A stretch of 64,000 nucleotides of DNA from Hyphomicrobiales bacterium (GTDB lineage Bacteria; Pseudomonadota; Alphaproteobacteria; Rhizobiales; Rhizobiaceae). The stretch spans positions 410,820-474,819 of the forward strand of contig UBXG01000006.1 in NCBI GenBank assembly GCA_900469475.1, written 5' to 3'. Numbering within the stretch: position 1 is the stretch's first letter; each line of letters opens with the position of its first letter. The position numbers were made by a program, and so were the translations under genes. The notes beneath the pieces were generated by a model. The model had not been told where the DNA came from, ran no database searches, and saw nothing but the letters and a program-made list of their open reading frames with translations. Of this stretch, positions 42,777-53,212 are shown piece by piece.

Positions 42777-45700
42777 TCAGAGATCAATACCACGGGCACG
42801 GTTGATCGTTCGACTTTGGCGCTCGGCGATGATCACTTCTGCCCTATCTATCGCGACGGCACGCTGGACTGTACGCAATTGACCAAGGATGGCTTTGAAG
42901 ACCGCTTGCTGAGACTTAGAGACCATGTTGGCCACATCGGTCTCGTTGCGCAAAATTGCGCCCGGTCCGAAGCGAGCATCAAGTGCCTTGCTGACAAGAG
43001 AAAATTCCTGACGGACATCTGGCGACAAAGACCGGACCAATCGCGCCAACTCGCGCGGGTTCTTCTCAGCCTCGGACGTGATGTGCCGCAGCTCATTCTG
43101 GGCAATTCTCGTCAACCCTGGAATAGCTATTGCCATCCGTTGCCGCTCGATGACGACCGCCGCTTTTTCGGTCTCAAAAGCGCTCAAGTAATATCGACCA
43201 AGAGAGTGAATGTCGGCACCAACCGTGTTAACCGCCTGCAATGCTTCCCTACGCTCGCGACCACCAGCGAGCAGCCTATCGATCATCCTGCCGCTACCAC
43301 GCAAAGGACCATAGGCCATTGGTTCTGTGGCAACAGCACGTGCAATACGCTCAGGGTCGATCTGCTCGATCACCAGATCTTCGATCATCGTCACGGCTGT
43401 TGCGGGATCGCGCCAGATCACGGATCCCGTCGCGGCGAGTGCTGCTCTTTTCTGTTTGTAATGCTCAGTCCCGGTCACGCGCATTCGCGCCTCCTCGTCG
43501 AGGCTTGCATTGAATTTCGTGACCGCCGGCAACATTGCGGGAGATGCGAATTGGGCGAGACGCGCCTCTTCTGCAAACGATCGGGTAAGGGAGTTCCCTG
43601 CGGGTAATAGATCGGAAGCATCCGCCCGCGGAGCGGGCAAGACGTCTTTATCGAGTGTTGCGTGAATAGCAGCATTGCGCCCTGAAGCTTCGACTGCGAC
43701 CCCGAAGGGCATGTTGGCCCGCTGCCAGAGCCGCGCCACATGATCACTTTGTTCGGTGAACCAATTGGATAGGCGCTCCACCTGTGCCTCGACGGCGTGA
43801 CTATACTCCGCGATAGTGTCGATGCCGCGCCGACGTGCGAAATCGAAAGCCACGGATCGATAAGACGCCTCGTTTTCGAAATCGAGCGTTGTCGTCTTCT
43901 CGCCGGGGCGCGACAGCCGTTCAATCAGTTGTGCAAAGAGCGTCGGAAGGCGATGTTCGGCGGCAAGCTGCTCCATCGGAGCCTCGACCTTATCAATTGA
44001 ATATGCCGTCCAAATATTGCGGTCGACAACACGATCTTCAAAATGCCTCGCGCCGGTTTCCTCATTAACAACAGGCATTTTAACGGTAACTTTTTCAGTC
44101 CCCTCCTTGCGCATGGTCACTGTATCCCCGACTCCGACGCCGGCCGCCTCAAGCGCTTTGGGCAGATTGACGCCCCAAAGGCGATGCGTGGTTCCATCGT
44201 TCGTTCTGACGTCAACATAAGGGGAAGGACCGGCGTCGTCCCGCTTACGAAACGTCGCAAGCCCTGTTTCAACGAGCTCGCCGGTGATGCCAGCGGCATG
44301 TTCGACGCGCGCCGGCTTGCCCCATTCGAACTTTAGTTGGAAATCTTCCCTTGCCGCATAAAGATCGACACGCTCGCGATGCCGCGTCATGGCAACATAT
44401 GTCAGGTGTCGGTCCATCATGCCGGTTGCCAGCACGAAAGTGCGGTCGAAGGTCGATCCTTGGGTCTTGTGAATCGTTGCGGCGTAGCCATGGTCGACAT
44501 TGCGATAAGTGTCTTCGGAGAACATGACATCCCGACCACTGTCCAACCGAACAGAAAGAAATGGTTCCCCGCCTCGAGCCGCGGTCGATATGACCGTTCC
44601 AAACATGCCGTTCTTGACATGCTGAACAGTCAGGTGAGGGGCTTTGGTTTCGACGAACCGCGCATTTTCCAGGAAGATGATCCGGTCTCCCTCACGGAAC
44701 TCACGCATGCCGCGTTCTGTGCGAAACGACCTACCCTCCCCAAGCGCATCCTGGTGCAACATGACCGCACGGATCGCGTCGTTGAGGCGCCTCACATCGC
44801 TATTGGTGTGGGCGAGAACCATCAACTCGTCGCCACGCAATTTTCGACCTTCGGCCTGCGCCTTCGCAATGGCATTAAGACGAGCGCTGGCCCAATCGGA
44901 GACGATGTGCTGAACCGCATCATTGCGCGTGTCGCTTTCGAGGAGATGGCCATGGGCGCTATAGACCCTCAAGGCTTCCCCAACATTTCCACGGGCAAAC
45001 AGACGGGACGCCTCTCGCGCCCATTCATATCTCTGGCGGCGAACGCCGACCAATTCGGCAGCGCCGATGCGCTCGACGATGGCGCGGAAGGCAGCACCCG
45101 CCTGGATCGGCTGAAGCTGCATCGCGTCGCCGACAAGAACCGCTTTTGCGCCAGCATCCTCGACGCGTTTGAGAAGACGCGCCATCTGTTCCGACGATAC
45201 CATGCCCGCTTCGTCTAGAACCAGCACGTCGCCCTTCTGCAGCAGGTCATAGTCGTTTTTCCAGGCAAGCTCCCAAGCAGCAATCGTACGCGAACGGATC
45301 CCGGAACTACCGGTCAATGCCTCCGTCGCCTTGCCGGCGAGCGCCGCTCCGAGAACGCGCCTGCCGTCTCGCTCCCAGGCGAGACGTGCCACGCTCAGCA
45401 ATGTCGATTTGCCAGCGCCCGCAATACCGACGACTGCGGCAATGGCGCTATCGGCCGTGATATGCCGAACCGCGGCGACCTGCTCAGCGTCCAGGCGAAT
45501 GGCCTTGTCTGACGCTGCCTCAATCTCACCCATCACGGCATCAACTTGGGACGGCGATACCGCGAAACCACCGATGTTCGAAAGATTGAATGCCGACCGC
45601 GCCATGTGGAATTCGGTTCTGATCGTCGCGCGCGTCGTGAAGACTGCCGGCAGCTCGACCCCACCGGTTTCCGCACTGATCTGCTGCGGTCGCAGCATTA

Positions 45701-46661
45701 CCAAATCGTCCGACGCCATCAGTTTCGCGCGGATATTGGCAAAGACGATTGGATCATCAACGTGGCGGTGGAGCGCACGGGCGATCTCGGCCTCATCGAA
45801 GGTCGAGCGCTCGTTGCTGAGTTGCCTAAGCAATAGACCGGGGTCGGCAGCGAGGCGATCCGCAGCCTCGTAACGCTGCACCAATGCTGCAGGGGCGGAG
45901 TAGATATCGGCACCTTTGCGTAGAAGCGCCGTGCGGGTGGGACCGAGATGGCGCTGCCCCATTCCCTGAAACCCCTGCTCCTCGTAGGAGCGGCCGTCTA
46001 TGCGGATATCGTGACCGGCAAGTGCCAGATGGTGGGTTACCGTTTCAGCCCAGGCAAGCTTCCACTCCTCCATCGTTTCCTTGTTGCCCGCCCACGGACG
46101 GTAAACAATTGCTCCTTTCGGCCTATCGGGGGTTTTGAGGCGCAGCGGCTCGCCCCGGTCGTCGACGACAGCGACGTGCTTTGGCCCAAAACCTTCCGCG
46201 GTCAGTGGACGCAGCGTGGTCATAACGTGGACGTGCGGATTGCCCTTCTTGTCGTGATAGACCCAGTCTGCCACCATTCCACGCGACACTAGGTTCTCGC
46301 GAACGAAGTCGCGCACGAGAGCGATATTCTCCTTACTGCTGAGCTCGTTTGGAAGCGCAAGGATGAGCTCGCGGGCTAACTGTGCATCACGCCGGTTCTC
46401 GAAACAATCGACAGCATTCCAGAGCGCTTCGCTGGCGCCGGCAACCGATCGTCCGTCGATTGCGGTTCGCAACCATGCCGGCGTATCCTCGGGCAGAGCA
46501 AGTTCCTCGTGGATGAGTTCGTCCGCCCTTGCGAAGTGGCGGAAGTTAGTCCCCGCCTGCTCATCCATCATCTTGGTACGATGACGATAGGCTGCGGCCG
46601 AGACAATGCTCTGTCCCGCTCCGCGGCTGATCAATTTCGCTCTCAAAAACATAATAGCCAT
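42777..46661 (-). CDS. traA: Ti-type conjugative relaxase/helicase TraA
   Basis: MobQ-family relaxase of 1294 aa that nicks oriT and unwinds the strand. The N-terminal relaxase domain starts MAIMFLRAKLISRGAGQSIVSAAAYRHRTKM and has the metal-binding histidines in GNPHVHVMTTLRP (about 143-145). The central RecD-like helicase has Walker A GIAGAGKST (about 412-420), Walker B VLVLDEAGMV and a UvrD-like AATIHKTQGSTFDRTFVL block. The C-terminal 450 residues are the long alpha-helical region usual in rhizobial TraA. The frame is intact. traC and traD are divergent at 46.85 kb, the usual rhizobial arrangement, but traG is broken, so mobilisation would need a coupling protein from elsewhere. Confidence 0.93.
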   Translation of the reverse strand: MAIMFLRAKLISRGAGQSIVSAAAYRHRTKMMDEQAGTNFRHFARADELIHEELALPEDTPAWLRTAIDGRSVAGASEALWNAVDCFENRRDAQLARELILALPNELSSKENIALVRDFVRENLVSRGMVADWVYHDKKGNPHVHVMTTLRPLTAEGFGPKHVAVVDDRGEPLRLKTPDRPKGAIVYRPWAGNKETMEEWKLAWAETVTHHLALAGHDIRIDGRSYEEQGFQGMGQRHLGPTRTALLRKGADIYSAPAALVQRYEAADRLAADPGLLLRQLSNERSTFDEAEIARALHRHVDDPIVFANIRAKLMASDDLVMLRPQQISAETGGVELPAVFTTRATIRTEFHMARSAFNLSNIGGFAVSPSQVDAVMGEIEAASDKAIRLDAEQVAAVRHITADSAIAAVVGIAGAGKSTLLSVARLAWERDGRRVLGAALAGKATEALTGSSGIRSRTIAAWELAWKNDYDLLQKGDVLVLDEAGMVSSEQMARLLKRVEDAGAKAVLVGDAMQLQPIQAGAAFRAIVERIGAAELVGVRRQRYEWAREASRLFARGNVGEALRVYSAHGHLLESDTRNDAVQHIVSDWASARLNAIAKAQAEGRKLRGDELMVLAHTNSDVRRLNDAIRAVMLHQDALGEGRSFRTERGMREFREGDRIIFLENARFVETKAPHLTVQHVKNGMFGTVISTAARGGEPFLSVRLDSGRDVMFSEDTYRNVDHGYAATIHKTQGSTFDRTFVLATGMMDRHLTYVAMTRHRERVDLYAAREDFQLKFEWGKPARVEHAAGITGELVETGLATFRKRDDAGPSPYVDVRTNDGTTHRLWGVNLPKALEAAGVGVGDTVTMRKEGTEKVTVKMPVVNEETGARHFEDRVVDRNIWTAYSIDKVEAPMEQLAAEHRLPTLFAQLIERLSRPGEKTTTLDFENEASYRSVAFDFARRRGIDTIAEYSHAVEAQVERLSNWFTEQSDHVARLWQRANMPFGVAVEASGRNAAIHATLDKDVLPAPRADASDLLPAGNSLTRSFAEEARLAQFASPAMLPAVTKFNASLDEEARMRVTGTEHYKQKRAALAATGSVIWRDPATAVTMIEDLVIEQIDPERIARAVATEPMAYGPLRGSGRMIDRLLAGGRERREALQAVNTVGADIHSLGRYYLSAFETEKAAVVIERQRMAIAIPGLTRIAQNELRHITSEAEKNPRELARLVRSLSPDVRQEFSLVSKALDARFGPGAILRNETDVANMVSKSQQAVFKAILGQLRTVQRAVAIDRAEVIIAERQSRTINRARGIDL

Positions 46662-46851
46662 TTTTGACTCTATCTTTTCAAGCACATCAGTACCGGACAG
46701 ATATCAAGACATCTGGCGAAAAGGCCTAGAAAGAGACCAATTTCCGGGATGAATTCCACTTTTCCTATATGATTTCAGTCGATTTGACTACCGTATTTAA
46801 TTTAGTATAAAAGATCCATCAGACTCGACCCTGATGAAAGAAAGGACAGAT
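46662..46851. promoter_or_regulatory. traA-traC divergent intergenic region (expected oriT position)
   Basis: In rhizobial traA/traCDG systems oriT lies between traA and traC. Here the 190-bp AT-rich gap should hold divergent promoters and possibly oriT, but I cannot find a nick-site sequence of the RSF1010/Ti type (no GCGCCCT-like core). Assignment as oriT is positional only. Confidence 0.35.
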
Positions 46852-47076
46852 ATGCGTGCAAGAACCACGGTGTCCGAGATCGACACACAGATCGAGCAGC
46901 TCAAAGAGAAACGAAAGACCGTGGTCGCCAAGGCCAATGACCGTTTCGCTAGCGCGGCACGGAGGGCAGGTCTCGCCGAACTGAACATTTCCGACGCCGA
47001 GCTCAATGAGGTTCTCGCCGAAATCACAGCGCGATTTCGCGACCGCGAAAAAAGGACAGGGGGCGAATCCGCTTAA
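46852..47076 (+). CDS. traC: Conjugal transfer protein TraC
   Basis: Small transfer accessory protein, 74 aa, highly charged: SEIDTQIEQLKEKRKTVVAKANDRFASAARRAGLAELNISDAELNEVLAEI. This matches the coiled-coil-plus-helix form of rhizobial TraC, thought to assist relaxosome formation. ATG at 46852 has AAAGGA at proper spacing; ATG at 46834 lies before that site. Divergent from traA. Confidence 0.85.
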   Translation: MRARTTVSEIDTQIEQLKEKRKTVVAKANDRFASAARRAGLAELNISDAELNEVLAEITARFRDREKRTGGESA

Positions 47077-47095
47077 GAGGCTCGATCAGCGGATT

Positions 47096-47356
47096 ATGCT
47101 TCTCGAACGAAGGCGGCAGCGCGAGATGACAAGCGATCGCAAGCGTGAAACGCGCGAAAAGATGATCTTCGGCGGATTGATCATCAAGGCTGGCTTGAGA
47201 AAAGCCGATCGCGCGTTCCTGCTCGGAGCCTTGATCGAAGCCAGCCGGATCCCGCCAGATACCGCGCAGTACCGTGAGCTTCACAAGATTGGTATGGAAG
47301 CGTTCCGAGCCGATGCACGCATGAATAATTCGGAGAGCAAGGATCTGGATGTTTGA
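47096..47356 (+). CDS. traD: Conjugal transfer protein TraD
   Basis: Relaxosome accessory protein, 86 aa with this start: DRKRETREKMIFGGLIIKAGLRKADRAFLLGALIEASRIPPD, the typical TraD core. In-frame starts are limited to ATG 47096 and ATG 47006; the longer form would overlap traC by 71 bp and adds 30 residues, eight of which (LKRLDQRI) look coiled-coil-like. I keep the shorter form with that caveat. traG should follow directly but is missing here. Confidence 0.75.
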   Translation: MLLERRRQREMTSDRKRETREKMIFGGLIIKAGLRKADRAFLLGALIEASRIPPDTAQYRELHKIGMEAFRADARMNNSESKDLDV

Positions 47357-47560
47357 CCCAGGCTTTGATCCCGCCGGCGATACCCCCTCTGACACGTTCG
47401 TCTTTACATCGAGGCCTTTGCCTCGCTCGGTCTTGGGACGATGATAGGGGGCAATAGCTTCGCGCGTTGAATCCACTGAAAAACAGCATGGTTCGCCGAA
47501 GCGGACGTAGCCGCCGATCATGACCGCGCACCGCTGATACTTCCCGCAGTTGCTGTAGCT
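47357..47560. other. Junction sequence between traD and the RES toxin gene
   Basis: Where the N-terminus of traG would be expected there are about 200 bp with no recognised gene. No TraG N-terminal membrane segment is encoded in any frame. This is probably the junction left by the rearrangement that moved and truncated traG. Confidence 0.45.
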
Positions 47561-48190
47561 TTACACGTCAGCAGAAAGGGACTTGCCATAGCGGTGGAGC
47601 AGCTGCGCGACGTCGCTTTGCATGGCAGACAGGGGATGCGTCGCCTTCGCCTCGAAGGCGATCGGTTTGCGCTCGAAGACCGCGTAGCAGACCTCGCTGG
47701 GATCATGCCGGGACAGATAGGCAATCCCGTCCGGCTCCTCCGGATGATCCCAGAGCGCATCGGCCCATGCGCCGCATGGCTCATAGGGGCCGGTGGAGAT
47801 TGAATTATCCGTGCCGAGGATCTGCAGCCCGGCGCCGTGCATCGTCACCATGCGCAGAGCCGTCCGGCTGGTGAGCTCCGTTACCGACCGGGTGACAATT
47901 TCGCGTTCTGCAACCATCAACCGTTGCGGGTTGCGCAGGATCGTCTCGGCGAACGCGCCTGCGAAGGCGTGGCCGATATAGAGCACGCCGAATCGTCCAC
48001 TTGCGCTATCGAATCGATAAATTGGATCTTGGCCGGCTCCCGGTCCGAAAAACACCGGATCAAAGTTCGATCGGTGAATCCGATGCAACACCGATCCGGC
48101 CGGAATGATCGTGATCGGTAAGTTCGCATTCTTCAACCAATCGGGCGGCGGCGCCGCCGCCCCGGACGGTCCTCGCACCGGCGGAGCCAT
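47561..48190 (-). CDS. RES-domain toxin (NAD+-degrading family)
   Basis: 209 aa RES-domain protein, the toxin half of an Xre-RES module. Conserved parts: LHRIHRSNFDPVFFGPG, YRFDSASGRFGVLYIGHAFAGAFAETILR (the Arg and Glu of the active site) and DGIAYLSRHDPSEVCYAVFER (the Ser). Family members such as MbcT and RES(Pp) degrade NAD+ and arrest growth. Its start overlaps the antitoxin stop (TGATG), showing translational coupling. Confidence 0.88.
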   Translation of the reverse strand: MAPPVRGPSGAAAPPPDWLKNANLPITIIPAGSVLHRIHRSNFDPVFFGPGAGQDPIYRFDSASGRFGVLYIGHAFAGAFAETILRNPQRLMVAEREIVTRSVTELTSRTALRMVTMHGAGLQILGTDNSISTGPYEPCGAWADALWDHPEEPDGIAYLSRHDPSEVCYAVFERKPIAFEAKATHPLSAMQSDVAQLLHRYGKSLSADV

Positions 48191-48810
48191 CAGGCGAAGC
48201 CGTCGCCGGTATTGGCGCGGACTAGCCGCTCGACCGCGCCGAGATCACCCTGGCGCAAAGCCTCCAACGGCGACCGGCCGCCGAGCGCGCTATCCTGCGC
48301 AAGCAGGAAATCGAGCGTAGCCCAGGCGCCTTGGTCTGCGAGACCGCGAACGACCTCGGCTATCCCCGGCAAAACCTCTCCGTCCCGGAACTGGCAGGCT
48401 GGATATTTCCAGTCGCTTCCCTCCCGGACGCCAAGGATCGCGTTGCCCCGACGCCGCTTGTCGATCGCTTGGCGGGTGATGCCCGCAATTTTGCCGGCTT
48501 CTTCGGCGGAAAGGACGCCGCCGGCACGCAGGAGCAGTTGGTTCCGATGCTCGACATTGCGCGCGAGCGCCGGGACCATCGGGTCGAGATTGCTCACCGC
48601 CTCCCCGATAAACTCGGGATGGCTGAGGATTTGCGCGAGCGTTCCTGCGCCCGTCGGCGCGCCGAGAGCCGCCGTGAGCGCCTTCGACGGTGTTGTCGCG
48701 GCAATCCGTTCGAGTGCCGACATTGCACGACGCAGAAATGCGGCCTGGACGGAATCCGGGTCGGTCTGGAAACTCAGCACGAGCTCAGTTGGATGCGGGA
48801 CGCGAGGCAT
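48190..48810 (-). CDS. Xre/MbcA/ParS-type antitoxin of the RES module
   Basis: 206 aa antitoxin. Middle part: an HTH-like GGVLSAEEAGKIAGITRQAIDKRRRGN. C-terminal part: the MbcA/ParS/Xre toxin-binding region (EVVRGLADQGAWATLDFLLAQDSALGGRSPLEALRQGDLGAVERLVRA). It is longer than minimal Xre antitoxins, with an extra N-terminal helical domain. It is encoded immediately upstream of the toxin, and the pair is probably autoregulated from the AT-rich gap at 48811-48891. Confidence 0.85.
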   Translation of the reverse strand: MPRVPHPTELVLSFQTDPDSVQAAFLRRAMSALERIAATTPSKALTAALGAPTGAGTLAQILSHPEFIGEAVSNLDPMVPALARNVEHRNQLLLRAGGVLSAEEAGKIAGITRQAIDKRRRGNAILGVREGSDWKYPACQFRDGEVLPGIAEVVRGLADQGAWATLDFLLAQDSALGGRSPLEALRQGDLGAVERLVRANTGDGFA

Positions 48811-48891
48811 ATTGGCCTCCTCTGGTTGTCTTAGGATTTATATAGTAACGAAAACTACTGCGTCAACTCGCTCGATGGGGTTCTTTTTACA

Positions 48892-49617
48892 TCATTGACG
48901 AGAAACGAGGGCTTCGTCTGCATAAGTTAGGGGCGATCCCTCTTCAGGGCGCGGCTCTACTCGCGTCCTGCCGGTCACTGCCGGAGCCCGCAAGCGGTCT
49001 CCGCGCATGCGGTCACGCTCCTCTCGCGGGGGTATGATCAGCGGGCGGCGAGCGTCCGGCAGGGCTCGACGAGTGCTCATGACGAAGCGACTCCTGCCTG
49101 TGCCGGTCGCTGGAGTGGTCGCAGCGTCGGCGGCACGGTTCGGCGTTGAGCGGCGCCGGGCGACCGGGAGGGCCGAGGAAGTGCGGCCGGGACGAAGCGG
49201 TGCATTGCCCGCGGTGAAGACGATCTGCTCGTCGGCCCGTATCCGCAGCACTTCATGCGGCTGGATCAGCGGCCGCGCTGCAAGCTGCTTCGATCGCGTG
49301 CGCGACGAACCTGACGCCCGCGACGACCGGCTGACCTGGTCAATCTCGACCGTGGTCGTGCCGCAGCGCTTCGAGATGTAGTCGGCCGTCTCCGGATCAT
49401 TCACTGCCGCGAAGCTAATCCAACTCGCGCTTTCGAACCATTTGCTGGCGGCATCGCGCCCGCCATAGGTTTCGCGCATCTGGCCGATGCTCTCAAACAA
49501 CAGCAACAGCGTGATGCCGTACTTGCGGCCTGCGTCGCGCGCCGTCTCCAGGATCCGCATGAAGCCGAGACGCGCGACCTCATTGAGGAGGAACAGGAGC
49601 AATCTTACTCGCCGCGC
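48892..49617 (-). pseudogene. traG: traG 3' fragment (conjugative coupling protein), inverted
   Basis: Only the C-terminal part of the VirD4-type coupling protein remains: LLFLLNEVARLGFMRILETARDAGRKYGI, ESIGQMRETYGGRDAASKWFESASWISFAAVNDPETADYISKRCGTTTVEID, and RPLIQPHEVLRIRADEQIVFTAGNAPLRPGR. The N-terminal membrane anchor and the Walker A domain, some 400 codons, are absent; the frame is closed at about 49618. The gene should lie on the plus strand after traD but is on the minus strand, 1.5 kb away, with the RES/Xre pair between. The last 100 residues after PLRPGR are rich in Arg and Pro and do not look like the usual TraG end, so a frameshift there is possible. Confidence 0.8.
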
Positions 49618-49793
49618 TCAGCCTCGAGAGCGGCAATTTCGTCGGAAATTTCCGCAATCCGTTGCCGGAGCTCTGCTTCGGTACCGTCGTCCACCTCGCC
49701 TTCGCCGAAACAATAACGCGCTATATGCAGCTCGAGCTTGGCTTCGAGTTGTTCGCGCTGGGTACGGAGTTGTTTAAGGTAGCTGTTTCGCAT
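49605..49793 (-). CDS. Small coiled-coil hypothetical protein, 62 aa
   Basis: Short charged protein, MRNSYLKQLRTQREQLEAKLELHIARY followed by a FGEGEVDDGTEAELRQRIAEISDEIAALEAE heptad-rich segment, predicted to be an all-helical coiled coil. The ribosome site is weak (GAGCGG). It ends exactly at the traG breakpoint and could be an intact small gene of the neighbouring region. No family recognised. Confidence 0.5.
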   Translation of the reverse strand: MRNSYLKQLRTQREQLEAKLELHIARYCFGEGEVDDGTEAELRQRIAEISDEIAALEAERGE

Positions 49794-50058
49794 CGCGAAC
49801 CGCTCTTTCAGAGAAAAGAAAATAGGTCCCGCCAAATAAATGGGGTCGAAACCGGAAAGTTTCGATAGGCATCCTATGCATCTGCGCCAACGCTGTATCG
49901 CAACCTGCCACAAGGCCATAATTTTCAAGCCATGGCGAAGCGGCTGACAGTTATCACATTCATGCGACCCACACCTAAAATGATCCCGAAGGCAAATATT
50001 AGACGCTGACATCAGCTTTAAATTCGGGCTAATTCAGGTGAAGTGTTCGAGGTATGTT

Positions 50059-51345
<1,287 letters not shown>

Positions 51346-51359
51346 GCTGAGAGGCCAGC

Positions 51360-52295
51360 TCAGCGCGCCTTCGTCCCCGCACCGGCGACCGTTGCCGCCA
51401 ATCCTTCTTCGACCGAGTAGGGCGGCGACCAGCCGGTAACCGCCCGCGTCTCGCCGATATCGACCTGAAGCGAGCCAAGCAACCGCTGCGCGGCGGCTCG
51501 ACGTCCCAGAAGTGCGGCAAGTCCCTCGAGCAGCGCAGGCGGTACCGGCAGCATCCAAGCCTTGCGCCCTGCGGCCAGAGATAGTTTGGCGATCAGCTGG
51601 CCGATCGAAAGATCTTCGCCGTCGCTGATAAGGAATATGCGGTTTCCAACGGATGAAGGGTTAGCGCAGAGCAGCATGAAATCGACGAGGTTGCCGACAT
51701 AAACGAGCGACCTGCGGTTTCGAACCGCACCGAACGGCCAAGGAAACGGCCGGGCAGCCCATTTCATCAGGCTAGCGAAATTCGCCTTGACGCCGGGACC
51801 ATAGACGAGCGGCGGCCGGATGATGACGACCTCCATGCTCGTTTCGGCTGAAATCGCGAGCAAGGCTTCCTCGGCCTCCAGCTTCGAGCGGCCATAAGCA
51901 TCTTCCGGATGCGGCACATCCGCAGCCTTGAAGGGCTTTCCTTCCGCCGCCTCTTCGCCGTTGACCTTGATCGAGCTCAGGAAAATGAAGCGTTTCACGC
52001 CCGCGCCGGCTGCCTGTCGCGCCAGGTTGACGGTCGCATCGACATTGACGGCGCGGAATGCGGCCAACGGATCGGCGGCGCTCTCGGTCATGACATGGAC
52101 GCGGGCCGCCAGATGGATAACGGTGCCGACACCGGTAAGCGCGTCGGACCAATCCGTGTGGCTATCCATAGCCCCGATGGCGACGAAGCCCGGGCGGGAG
52201 CCGCGGCTGACCGGCCGATACTCCATCCGCCGGCGGGAAAGCTCCGCGCACAGAGCCTGTCCGACAAAACCCGTCGCACCCGTTACCAGGATCAT
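51360..52295 (-). CDS. NAD-dependent epimerase/4-reductase, possibly UDP-QuiNAc-forming (WreQ-like)
   Basis: Short-chain sugar nucleotide reductase/epimerase of 311 aa: NAD-binding ILVTGATGFVGQALCAELSRR, IHLAARVHVMTE, FLSSIKVNGEE and the catalytic YGRSKLEAE. This pattern (VIHLAARVHVM..., SSIKVNGE) fits the WbpK/WbpV/WreQ group, which reduces the 4-keto intermediate in UDP-N-acetyl-quinovosamine synthesis in Rhizobium etli and Pseudomonas. The adjacent divergent initiating transferase strengthens that reading. Convergent with the dehydrogenase gene (14-bp gap). Exact substrate is inferred. Confidence 0.75.
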   Translation of the reverse strand: MILVTGATGFVGQALCAELSRRRMEYRPVSRGSRPGFVAIGAMDSHTDWSDALTGVGTVIHLAARVHVMTESAADPLAAFRAVNVDATVNLARQAAGAGVKRFIFLSSIKVNGEEAAEGKPFKAADVPHPEDAYGRSKLEAEEALLAISAETSMEVVIIRPPLVYGPGVKANFASLMKWAARPFPWPFGAVRNRRSLVYVGNLVDFMLLCANPSSVGNRIFLISDGEDLSIGQLIAKLSLAAGRKAWMLPVPPALLEGLAALLGRRAAAQRLLGSLQVDIGETRAVTGWSPPYSVEEGLAATVAGAGTKAR

Positions 52296-52480
52296 CCGTG
52301 CACTGCCTCCGCTGTCCCCACCAAGATTAGCTCAGACATGCTTTGCACGGGATACTCGCTCGGAACAAGGGCGGGGAATCTTGCGGTGTATGGTTGTGCT
52401 TAGAATCTCAATATGAGATGCACAGGCAATGACGACCTTCATCACCCTTAGACCAGAGGGCGATGCAACGATAAGAGACG

Positions 52481-53056
52481 ATGCTTTATACGATCGCCAA
52501 GCGCCTTTTCGATTTTCTCGCCGCTCTCGCCGCGACCATCATCTTTTTCATTCCGATCCTGATCGTTGCTCTCGCAGTGCGGCTGACCTCGCCAGGTCCG
52601 ATCCTCTATTGGTCCGATCGGGTCGGCCGGAAAAATAAGATCTTCCGCATGCCGAAATTTCGCAGCATGCGCACAGATACGCCGGCGGTCGCGACCCATC
52701 TGCTCAAGGACGCGAATATCTATCTGACGCCGATCGGCTCCTTCCTGCGCAAGTCGAGCCTCGACGAGCTACCGCAGCTCTGGTGCATCCTGAAAGGCGA
52801 GATGAGCATCGTCGGCCCACGCCCGGCGCTGTTCAATCAGCACGACCTCATAGCCCTGCGCACGGAACGCGGCGTCGACGCGCTGCTGCCGGGCTTGACC
52901 GGCTGGGCGCAGGTCAACGGCCGTGACGAACTGCCGATCCCCGAGAAGGTGGCGCTGGACGAAGACTATCTGCGCGGACGCTCTTTTTTCTTCGACCTTA
53001 AGATCATTTTCCTGACAGTCTTAAAAGTGGTTCGACGCGACGGAGTTGCCCATTAA
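52481..53056 (+). CDS. Initiating phosphosugar transferase (bacterial sugar transferase family, WreU-like)
   Basis: Small monotopic phosphoglycosyl transferase of 191 aa. Reentrant membrane helix at about residues 5-35 ([24 protein letters not shown]), then [51 protein letters not shown] and [15 protein letters not shown], the full family core. It transfers a phosphosugar from UDP-sugar to undecaprenyl phosphate to start O-antigen or polysaccharide synthesis. It is divergent from the predicted QuiNAc reductase, suggesting UDP-QuiNAc as its substrate, as for R. etli WreU (inference). Confidence 0.82.
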   Translation: MLYTIAKRLFDFLAALAATIIFFIPILIVALAVRLTSPGPILYWSDRVGRKNKIFRMPKFRSMRTDTPAVATHLLKDANIYLTPIGSFLRKSSLDELPQLWCILKGEMSIVGPRPALFNQHDLIALRTERGVDALLPGLTGWAQVNGRDELPIPEKVALDEDYLRGRSFFFDLKIIFLTVLKVVRRDGVAH

Positions 53057-53212
53057 CAAACAATCGGCAAAATCGACATCGTTGACGCATCGGCATGGGA
53101 AAATTGCCGTATTCCTGCCCCTTTGCGGCCATAGGGCCCGCCCTGGGAGCGAGAAATGCCGAATGATGAACCGATTCTGGGATGAAGGCGGACGACATTG
53201 GACGACTCGCGC

